A DNA stretch of 64,000 bases from Malus domestica (Eukaryota; Streptophyta; Magnoliopsida; Rosales; Rosaceae). The translations under genes and the position numbers were made by a program. The stretch is from positions 7,709,001 through 7,773,000 of the forward strand of contig NC_091673.1 in assembly GCF_042453785.1 (NCBI RefSeq), read 5' to 3'. The notes beneath the pieces are model-generated. The model saw nothing but the letters and a program-made list of their open reading frames with translations. It was not told where the DNA came from and made no database searches. Of the stretch, positions 55,590-64,000 are shown in pieces (positions within the stretch are counted from its first letter, which is position 1; each line of letters opens with the position of its first letter).

Positions 55590-55968
55590 TGTGGTTTTTC
55601 ACAAGAAGTAATAAAGAGGACAGGGGAACGGAAATATTTCAGAATAGGTCTCGTTGGGCTCGGCGGAGGGAGTGGGAGGCTTCGAAGAAGCAGTGGAAAT
55701 ATTTGCAGCGGCGAGGGAATCGGGCTGCGAGAGGTGTCTGGGTTTGGGGAAAAAGCAGGAGGTGTCTGGGTTTTGGGGAAGAAGCAGGAGAAAGCAAGGG
55801 AAAAAGCAGGGGAGTTTCAAGTAAATAAAAAAAAAAAACAACTTTTAAAAGTCAAAAAGTAAAAAGGGTATATATGGAAGAGTAAATAGTAAGATATCAA
55901 TTAAGTATTAAAAAAATAAGAAATGGTGTGGGAAAGGTAATTAAGGGTGTGTGAAAATCACAACCCTA

Positions 55969-58700
55969 TCTATATACTAAAACCCGGTGGAAAAGCACTG
56001 TTTACCAGCAGTAAAATGGCGGAATTGCCCTCATTCAACTTTCCTTGCCCCGTTGTTTTTCAGTCTTGGCATAGTGAAATTACGCATTTGTCCAAGTTGG
56101 CCACGCGTCCATCATCGTCTGAACCTCTACTTCGACTGCAGCTTCTCGATTTTTCCATCCGTTTCCAGTTCTCTCTTTCGCAAATCTCTGCTTCCTTTGC
56201 TCTCAACTTGCCTTCTGTCACTCTCAAACGCCGGGTAAGCTATCGACCACCCCCTCTCTACCTTCTTCTTCTTTCGCTTCTCCCTGTGCAAATCTGAGAG
56301 ACGCCTACCACAACTGCTTCACTGGGTTATCTCAACATAAAATTAGTTTTTGTTATTGCTCTTAAACCCTAATCTCTCTCTCGCCTCTCTCTAAAATCCA
56401 TCTGAAAAAGGTATAATGGGTAGTGTTTATGTTTGCAGTTTGTACTCGGCAAAGTCTGTGAAGGACCAATATCGGAGGTATAAATTGGCTGCCCTGAAAT
56501 TTTTTTATTTAATTAATTTCAACAGGTATCTAAGAATTCTTAGTATGAATAGTGTCTGTGTTGTGTCTCTGAGCATCTTGATTTTTTATATTAAATGATC
56601 TCTGTAGTGTCTGTATATTTCTTATATGATTTCTTTCATTCATTGTTTCCTATATCCGAATTTAAATCTATTTAATTTTTTTAATTGATCTGGGATGTTG
56701 AGAAATTGGAGCTCTTCTGGGGTCAGATCCATTTTGATTTGGGGATCTGATGCGAAGAAAATGAAATAAAATTTGGGTTTTGGATTGATGTGGTATTTGG
56801 TTTTATTTCCTGTTGTCAGTGCTTACCACCTGTTTGAGATTATATATATGTTTTGAATTTTTTTTGGTTTGTCATGTATAAGAATGTGAAATAGACTATC
56901 TGAGGTAATCAATTGTGATTGGTGACTTATTTTTTTCTTTCTATTTATTTATATTGGGATTGGTTACTTTTTTGTTTGTTTTTTTTTTTTCCAGATTAGA
57001 GATTTTAATAGGTCCTGGTAGTGATAAAGGCTCATTTCTCAAAAAAGAGATAATAAATAAAAGTGGCAGAAATATATATTTATATATACATATAGATGGC
57101 TGTGGTAGTAAGTAATGAAGGTTCAATGTAAAAGTCAGAGGTCAGAACTGGCAGAAAAAAAAAGTAAAATATATTGGCTAGGACAGAAAAGAAGTGATAG
57201 GTCATGATGTGACACTGTTTATGAACAGTCACCTTCCGTCCTTTTTTTTATATCTTTTTCGGAAACTCAGTAGAGCAGAAAAAAAAGATAATAAATGCGA
57301 AGTGCAAGGTGGGAGAAAAAAAAATGTACATATACTTATATTGGGTAGAGCAGACCACGTGTTGATCATCGGTAGTGTTTCTGTTGTTGAGAGGATTTTA
57401 CCCTTTTTGTTTCGTTTTCACTCCTCTCTTTGTTCACTTTTTCCATTCGTTTTTCTGCTTCTATCTTTTGCCTATTTTTCTTAATTTTGTATTTAGAGAT
57501 AGGCCTTTTGTTTGAATTTGGGTTTAGTTGATTTTGAAGGTTTCAAGTTGGTTGCCCTTTTTTGTTTTTAATTTTGTATTTAAAGTTAGGTTTTTTGTTT
57601 GAATTTGGGTTTAGCTGATTTTGAAGGTTTAGAGTTAACTATTTCCTTTGGATTTTTTATGGGGGTGAGACTTATAGATTAGTAGGGTTTTCTTTTTGTG
57701 TTGGGATTCTAAGTGACTATGTGGTTTGATTCTCATTTTATTTTTACGTAACGGTGTTTTGTGTTTTTTTTTTTGTTTGTTTTTGTTTGTGTCGTGGTTG
57801 TAATTATGAGTGTATGATTTAGTTGTGTTTTGTATTTTCAGGAAACGGTGATGTTCGTTCTCCCAGCTATTGTGTTCGCATTTACATGCTGGTTGTGCTT
57901 CAGGTATGTCCTTTTTCTCTCATTTATTTTGATATATATCTAATATCCATCTAACTGTATTATTTTATTTCTTTTCCCTAGCTTGCTTGCTTATGGATGA
58001 ACGATGCGGTGCCAAAACTCTATCTCCAATAGTGAAACGCATTAACCGTTTTTTGTTATTTTGTATCAAACAATATTGATAATATTTGCCTGCCATGTAA
58101 ATGTCTCTTTGGTCTGAACTTCATAATATTTTTTGCATGTATACCAGCATTCATTAATTTTTTGTATATAAATGCTGGTTCCACTTGAGAGGTAGATGCA
58201 AGTGGTAGAATCCAATCAATCACTATATTGTTTTTTGTCTATCTGTAAACAGGTTTCAATCTTTTGTTTTAGGATTGTACAAGTTTAATATTTTATGTAT
58301 AAACAACTTCCAACATCTTTGTTTACGGTGATGTAAATATTTTGTGATCTACTTTTTATATCTCTTCAACAGAGCGTTGCATTGAATTTCCACAATTACA
58401 CTCTTTTAGAACTCAGTTTGGAGCAACATTCGGTAAGCCTTTCTTTTACAGTCAGTTTCATTTGTTTATATTTGAATCAACAAATTTTTTACAAATAATG
58501 ATTCTTCCAACTGCTCATAAATTGATTCTTTTATTTTTCTTGCAACTTCAAGCGTTGATCTATTGGAAACAAACTTTTATCTATTCCTTGAGTTACGTAG
58601 AGTTGTAAATAAATTGAGTTAAGCAAAGTTTCAAATATAACTTTCTACATGTTGTATGCCTATTTAAATACCCGCAGCATCGCGGGGGTGCCAATGCTAG
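55969..58700 (+). mobile_element. Non-autonomous Helitron
   Basis: 5' end TCTATATACTAAAACCC (TC start) and 3' end with hairpin CCCGC-AGCATC-GCGGG (58671-58686), ten bases, then CTAG at 58697-58700. It sits between A and T as expected. The interior, 2.7 kb, has exon-like pieces with GT-AG borders (for example 57842-57903 and 58374-58433) but no protein I recognise and no Rep or helicase. Its first bases are shared with the target duplication of the MULE. Confidence 0.85.
58671..58700 (+). other. Helitron 3' terminal hairpin and CTAG
   Basis: A 5-bp GC stem with a 6-base loop, a 10-base spacer, and CTAG followed by T. Same layout as the minus-strand terminus at 50432-50462. Confidence 0.85.
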
Positions 58701-59402
58701 TATTATACTACTTTGTATTCCAAATACACATAAGAATATATCCATTCTAGTGAATGGCCTAATTCCAATTAATCTCACCTTTGCTTTCTCTCAAACCCGT
58801 CAACTTATCTTTGACTTTGTTTTTCAACATACATTCATCGTTAGGTACAACCATAGAAGTTTCGCACTCCAAAACACTACTCATAAAATAATCACCGACC
58901 TTCTGTATGAAGCGAAGTTGATTAAGACATCAGCAGTAGGATGTGCGGCGCATGATGCTTCAATGCTGTAACAGTTATCAACCCAAAGGTTAAACAATCT
59001 CGAAACAACAGATCAAGAATGGTAATCTGACTAATAACATGATTTGAATATATTGGATATGGAAAATTAAGATTAACCAAGCATACATGCATATACATAA
59101 ATATACAAAAGGTGGCTTGCAGCCACGAAAGTCGAAATCTAGGAAGAGGATGAGAGAATGGCGACTTACTTTGAGTGCACTGGTATGGTGATTTCCTCTT
59201 AACTGAAAAATAGCTTTTGAAATCCCTCAGAACCGGGGTTAATGATTCCAGCAACTGATGGTGTCTCCCTCCCTATTACAAACCTCAGTTATTACATTTA
59301 CATCTTTGTCAAAAACTAAAAACTATAAGTAAGATTAAGTTCGAAGTCAAAATTAGGAAATGATGCATACCACAAAGGAAGTCAAAATCGAGTTAGAAGC
59401 AC
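58701..59402 (-). other. Probable 3' region of large Helitron
   Basis: No complete gene. On the minus strand an open piece around 59264-59178 (RETPSVAGIINPGSEGFQK in one frame) has an acceptor-like start but is not identified. It may be further captured exon material. Confidence 0.35.
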
Positions 59403-59489
59403 CTGATATATCTTGCCAGTGGTAATGTTGTTACCCCTAGTAAGAGTCACATCTAGGAAGCGTTCATAGTTGCCCAGGTCCAAATCAAC
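59403..59489 (-). pseudogene. Captured CTP synthase exon
   Basis: 29 codons, phase 0, with a good acceptor (TTGTAG|) and donor (|GTGCTT). It reads [19 protein letters not shown], then [10 protein letters not shown], a highly conserved segment of the CTP synthase synthetase domain. Flanking exons of CTP synthase are not found on either side, so this is an isolated exon. It lies between the 3' end of the Helitron RepHel gene and the likely Helitron 3' end, on the same strand, as expected for a captured gene piece. Confidence 0.85.
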
Positions 59490-59869
59490 CTACAATTACG
59501 GTTAGAGTTTAACAAACTCAGCAGCACATAAAGTTTAAAGATAAGACTAACACTCAACATGATACCAAGATAGAATCCAAAAATAAATGAAAGATATGAT
59601 TAAAATTATTTGTTCTAATCGAACATATTTTCTAGTTTTCTTATCCGATTATACAATTGCAATTCCAAAAATAAAAAATAATTTGCAGAAAGAAAATTAG
59701 AAAATTCAAACTTGATAACAGTCTACCTTAAGAAACCCCATGACCGAGTCCGAATTGTACACCCGTGCCCTGCAATGTCTTGGTGAGTGACTCCTGCTAC
59801 AAATTGGCACGATGCTCATTGTCTTGTAAATCTGCAAGCAAAATATACATATTGTTAGGAAAAAAGTGT
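59490..59869 (-). other. Exon-like open piece of unknown origin
   Basis: Between about 59830 and 59730 the minus strand has an acceptor (TTGCAG|), an open frame IYKTMSIVPICSRSHSPRHC.. to SVMGFLK and a donor (|GTAGAC). I do not recognise it. It does not continue the CTP synthase exon. Confidence 0.35.
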
Positions 59870-62800
59870 CTATATATCAAAATGTATAGTATGTAAGTTT
59901 TTAATTGCAGATGTATGCAAGCTACAACCTGTTGTTAAATTTTGCAGAACATCTTTGTAAACTATATTTTTTGTAAATGTATTTGGCATTTCATTGTTGT
60001 TAGTAATTAAAACTTTGAGACCCTCTCTTGATATGACTCTAGATAATGCAACATATAATTGACCATGAGTGAAGATAGGTTGTGGTAAATAGAGTCCCAC
60101 TTGTTTCAATGATTGTCCCTGACTTTTGTTAATTGTCATTGCATAACATGGTCTTATTGGAAATTGACGTCTTTTAAGTACAAAAGGCCATTTGTTTTCA
60201 GTTGCTGTCAAGATTATTTAAGGAATGAAAACTTTGTAATTAATGTTGCTGCCAGCAAGTATTCTAGCTTCAATAATTCTATCAAATAATTGAGTCACAA
60301 CCAATCTTGTTCCATTACACAAACCTAAAGATTGGTTTAAGTTTCGGAGCAACATAATAGGCATTCCAATCTTTAAAATTAAGTTGTGCGAAGGCAAGCC
60401 ATTGAAATCAAGTGTGTTGAGAAATTCTGTAGGATACATTATACTAAGATTCTCAAAATTTCCAGTAGATGAGTATAAAGAATCAGAGCTTAAATAAACG
60501 TGTTTTTGACCAAGTAACAAATCTATTGCATAATCATTTATCTCCACTACAATATCATTTTTTGGTGTAACAATAGCTCGCTCTCGTAAATATTCAAAAC
60601 TGGCAAAATTATTTTCAAAGTCTGGATAAGTTGCTGAAAAAATAGAATGAATAGGATCAGAGTATGAATGAATGAGTAAATCATCTGGAATTTCAATCCA
60701 ACATGTATCTTTATCATTTGAATCAAGTGTATCTCCAATTTGGCCATCACCTATCTGTAAAATCCAAGATGCAAAATTAGCAAGTTTTTTCTTTTGATCA
60801 TTATTTAATCCCTTTTGTGAAAGCCTCATATTTTCCTTCAACTGAAATACTTTGAAAAAAGGCCATAAATAAGAGTTATTTAAAGAGGCATCTATTATCT
60901 GTTCTTTTGTTCCACCAGGAATAACTGGTAAAATTTGTCTAAAGTCACCGCCTAATAAAAAAGGTTTGCCACCAAATGGAGCATTTTTATTTGAATCATT
61001 TGAATGTGAAAAAATATCAGAAAGTGACTTGTCTAATGCTTCAAAACAATGCTTATGATTCATAGGAGCTTCATCCCAAATAATAAGATCTGTTTTTTCA
61101 ATTAATTTAGCAAGATGAGTCCCTTTCTTAATTTGACATGTTGAGCAATTTGTAACTATGAGAGGAATTTTGAATCTGGAGTGAGCAGTTCTACCACCTA
61201 GTAAAAGTAATGAAGCTATTCCAGATGAAGCAACTGCTAAAACAATTTTACCCTCAGACCTGATTTTACTTATTATTGTATGCCATAAAAATGTTTTTCC
61301 AGTTCCTCCATGGCCATAAACAAAAAAGAGACCTGACCTTTTTTCATTCACAATACTAATAACACAATCATAGACAAATTTTTGGGTTTCATTAAGCTGT
61401 GTTACCAAAACAGAATGTTCTCGACTTAAATCATCACAATTGTAATTTAATTCTTCCCTCAACAATTTGTTTCTAATTTCTGACATTTTTCTTTCATCAG
61501 GCATAGGCAAATTATGATCTTTTAAAGAGCTAGATGATGCATTAAATAGTTGCTCTAATTCAAATAGAAGAGAGTTTTTTAATTCCAATTCTGATAAATT
61601 CAGAGTTGACATTGCAAAAGATTTTCGAAGCTCATACAAAATGTCATCACACATATATTGCCAATGACTATTAAAAAGCTGTTGAGGATTTGCTATTTCA
61701 CAAAATAAAATCATTGTAACAAATAATTGTCTCAACTCGCGAGATGTTGCAATATTAACTGCATTTCCTAAAGCTTCAATCCACTCTTTGTCATCCCCTA
61801 GTAAACTCAAACATTTACATGCAGCTTGATACGATGGTTGAATAATGCCGTTCACAGTTCTAATGTCATCAAAATTGAGAACACCTTTTTTAATATTAAG
61901 AAGCATTCTTAAATAGTATAACTCACCTGATGCAGGATGCACGTAGGCAATTCTGCCTATGGATCCTCCTTTTCTTTTCATAGGCTTCCAAATCTTATGT
62001 CGAGATTCCCAAACAAACTTTGATGGCAATTCTGCATAAGTTAGTGTTCGCGCTTCAAGAAAAAATTTATTTATTTCAAACCAACTTGTCAACATTGTGT
62101 GTTCAGAAGCTTCTTGACTAACAATTGATTCAAGGGATTGATTACTATTGAAAACAATAGTTTGTTCCAAAGGAAGATGTACTGGCAATCATTCAACATG
62201 AGGTTCTCTCATATGAATTGGATACTCAAACAATCTCCAAACAGCTTCGTATGGAGATATATATCTACAATTTAGATAAGCACGTATTTCATTGTTTGAA
62301 TTCTCTTCAAAAACAATTCTTGCTCGATCTGAACCTTTGTTTATGTATTTGAAAAGATATTTTATAAGTATTGATTGGCAACATGACTCAACATTTATAT
62401 GAGCATTGTATCTCAATAATAAATTTGAATTGTAAGGTACAACAAAACCATTATCTATTTGCATCCCATTTTTAACCATAAATTTTGACTAATCATCACG
62501 ACGCCTATACATAGGAAAAATATTTGTTTCAAAAATTGTTTCACTTTTGTATTGCTTTGGGAAAAACTTAGAACATTTTCCCTCTCGCATGCATGGAGAC
62601 TTTTGATTAAGTTGTCCGCAAGGACCATGAATCATGAATTGGTTCACAATTTCATAAAGGAGAGGATCTGAATTTTTATTTGGTATTTCAGTTGAAATGA
62701 TGGAATCTATGTCATCAGCAGAGTAGCATTTGTAAGGCTTCTTTAACCAAATTAAGATGTGAGCGTGAGGCAACCCTCTTTTCTGAAACTCGATTGTACA

Positions 62801-64000
62801 AACATCTGTTTGCAATCAAGTTAGGAAATATATAAATCATAGTCAGTTTCATTGTAAAGATAAAATGAAAGAAACTGAGAAAAAAAAAAAATTTAAACTC
62901 ACCTGCTTCAACTTCTCCAAAAGGTTCTCCTGATTTTATGTAGCTAATCATATCATCAAGTTTCATCTTAAAAACCCTAGAAATGATATACGGTCTATCC
63001 TCTAACTTGTATCCAAGTTTTATATCAAATTCTCTCACAATTTCAGGCCATTTGATATTGCAAGTGAAGGTTATGAACAAATCAGGATTACCAAATTGTC
63101 TACAAATAGCCATCGCATCTTGATAGTTGTTAAGCATATATCTAAGGCTTCCTGTGTATGAGCTAGGTAATATTACTTTCTTGCCTATGTTATCAGCATC
63201 ATGATCATCTTTTGATACAGCGTCATAAATGCCTTTATACACCTCACTTCGTAAGCTTTTTTGGTTTTTTCTAATATAATCCAATCGATCCTCTTCAAGT
63301 GTTGCATAAGCATCTACCAAAAATTGTTGAAAAAGTCTTCCTCCTTTTAACAATGTATCTAATTGAGACTCCCTTTCTTGAATTTGATAGGCTATAAATG
63401 CTCTCATAGTTACTCTGCCTCTTTTACATGGGCGATTGTTTGAGGGGATATTCAATTTCAAATCAAGTCTGTATCCATCTTCACCATATGGAAAAAGAAT
63501 GGGATATTGTAAAGACATAAATTTTGGATTTAATTTTGTCACACGTTTTAGTTCACCATCTTTAAACTCTATGACAATATCTCTATTTGAGTCAAATTGA
63601 CCAATATCACCCACTATTAAACTAGCGATTTCATCACATGTAGGCTGTCCATATTGTTTATCATCATTTAACTGCCTACCCAATATAGTTATTTTCAAAG
63701 AAGGGAGAGAATTGTTTTCAAATTTATCTCTAATTGTTCGAAACACTTGAACCAATTCATTTGATTCATTGAACATGTTGATCAGACCCTTGACAATATT
63801 CTCATCAAGCTTCATATTTGTTTCCTTACAATTAATAGCATTGAAACGATTTCCAATTTCATTAGCAGTATCATACACATATAGTTGAGCAAACTTTGGG
63901 CATTCACCATCAGGGGGTAACAAAGAGCCCATTAAATGATGCACTTGACCACTAATTTTAAAAATGTACGGGCCTAACTGATTGTTAACCGTGTGATCAA
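59870..64000 (-). pseudogene. Helitron Rep-helicase (RepHel), three stops, runs off edge
   Basis: Minus-strand gene for the Helitron transposase, continuing beyond base 64000 (DHTVNNQLGPYIFKISGQVH is still open there). The N-terminal Helitron-like part is followed by an intron at about 62889-62816 (GEVEA|GTGAGT..AACAG|DVCTIEF). The Rep part has the HUH-type motif in RGLPHAHILIWLKK and the two-tyrosine KYLFKYINKG. The PIF1-like helicase has Walker A GHGGTGKT (about 61310), Walker B IIWDEAP, GGDFRQILPVIP and, near the end, [10 protein letters not shown]. All pieces share one frame but are cut by three stops: TAG at 62489-62491, TGA at 62189-62191 (Arg expected) and TAA at 60218-60220. Catalytic motifs are intact, so it died recently or is read through only poorly. 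Confidence 0.9.

Larger units (their letters stand above)
51838..55966 (-). mobile_element. Complete MULE (Mutator-like element)
   Basis: 4129 bp with long terminal inverted repeats of about 115 bp (51838 to about 51952 against about 55852-55966), starting GGGTTGTGATTTTCACACAC on each side with very few differences. It is flanked by TATCTATA (51830-51837 and 55967-55974), an 8-bp exact match that may be a 9-bp duplication with one change. It carries one transposase gene on the minus strand. Good TIRs, target duplication and an open transposase mark it as young and possibly autonomous. Confidence 0.92.

Noticed and set aside
55987..57484. Short ORFs within the non-autonomous Helitron as genes
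   Set aside because: Low-complexity, no recognisable domain, no Rep or helicase similarity. Exon-like splice sites are noted but not enough.
1..64000. tRNA, rRNA or other structural RNA genes
   Set aside because: I saw no complete tRNA or rRNA. The A/B-box-like pairs near 49.5 and 50.1 kb fit SINE fragments better.

Overview
This is plant nuclear DNA: intron-rich genes with GT-AG splicing, a plant BAHD acyltransferase, an S1-type self-incompatibility homologue, a B12D gene, and many nested plant transposable elements. The repeat families (an RTE-type LINE with a (CAA)n tail, short TRIM LTRs, and a high-copy-looking coiled-coil ORF near 3.1 kb) make a woody rosid likely, possibly the apple/pear lineage. 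That assignment is inference from recall, not a search.

Region 1 (1-16.7 kb): two tandem, same-strand genes for PP2A B'/B56 regulatory subunits, both split at the same codon. In the first gene that intron has grown to about 9.3 kb. It holds a 7.6-kb composite insertion (a broken RTE LINE, a second truncated LINE and a plus-strand repeat element with a 224-aa coiled-coil ORF) flanked by 152-bp direct repeats that look identical. The second gene keeps a 336-bp intron.

Region 2 (16.7-22.5 kb): an intact intronless BAHD acyltransferase on the minus strand. A broken duplicate of its 5' end and promoter lies at 20.2-21.8 kb. A Tourist-like MITE sits in one copy and the other copy preserves the empty site. 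Exons of an unidentified gene lie between the copies, and a MULE-type MITE lies beyond.

Region 3 (22.9-32.3 kb): two related, unrecognised short hydrophobic-peptide genes (62 and 53 aa) with similar promoters. A CACTA element lies between them; its eight-exon gene joins the start of a TNP2-type protein to a TNP1-like protein with no frame break. Next is an S1-type secreted protein gene.

Region 4 (32.6-45.6 kb): a TRIM element whose 3' LTR is interrupted by a 1.3-kb probable solo LTR, decayed duplicated intergenic sequence, a dead ABCC transporter pseudogene plus an inverted fragment of it, an intact B12D gene, and MITE/hAT elements.

Region 5 (45.6-64 kb): a young Copia element that lacks RT and RNase H, a complete MULE with long TIRs and a MULE/FAR1-type transposase, inserted exactly at the 5' end of a plus-strand Helitron, and a large minus-strand Helitron (RepHel with three in-frame stops) that appears to carry a CTP synthase exon and runs off the right edge. 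About two thirds of the window is mobile DNA. The best-supported live host genes are the two PP2A B' genes, the BAHD gene, the S1 homologue, B12D and perhaps the two small-peptide genes.
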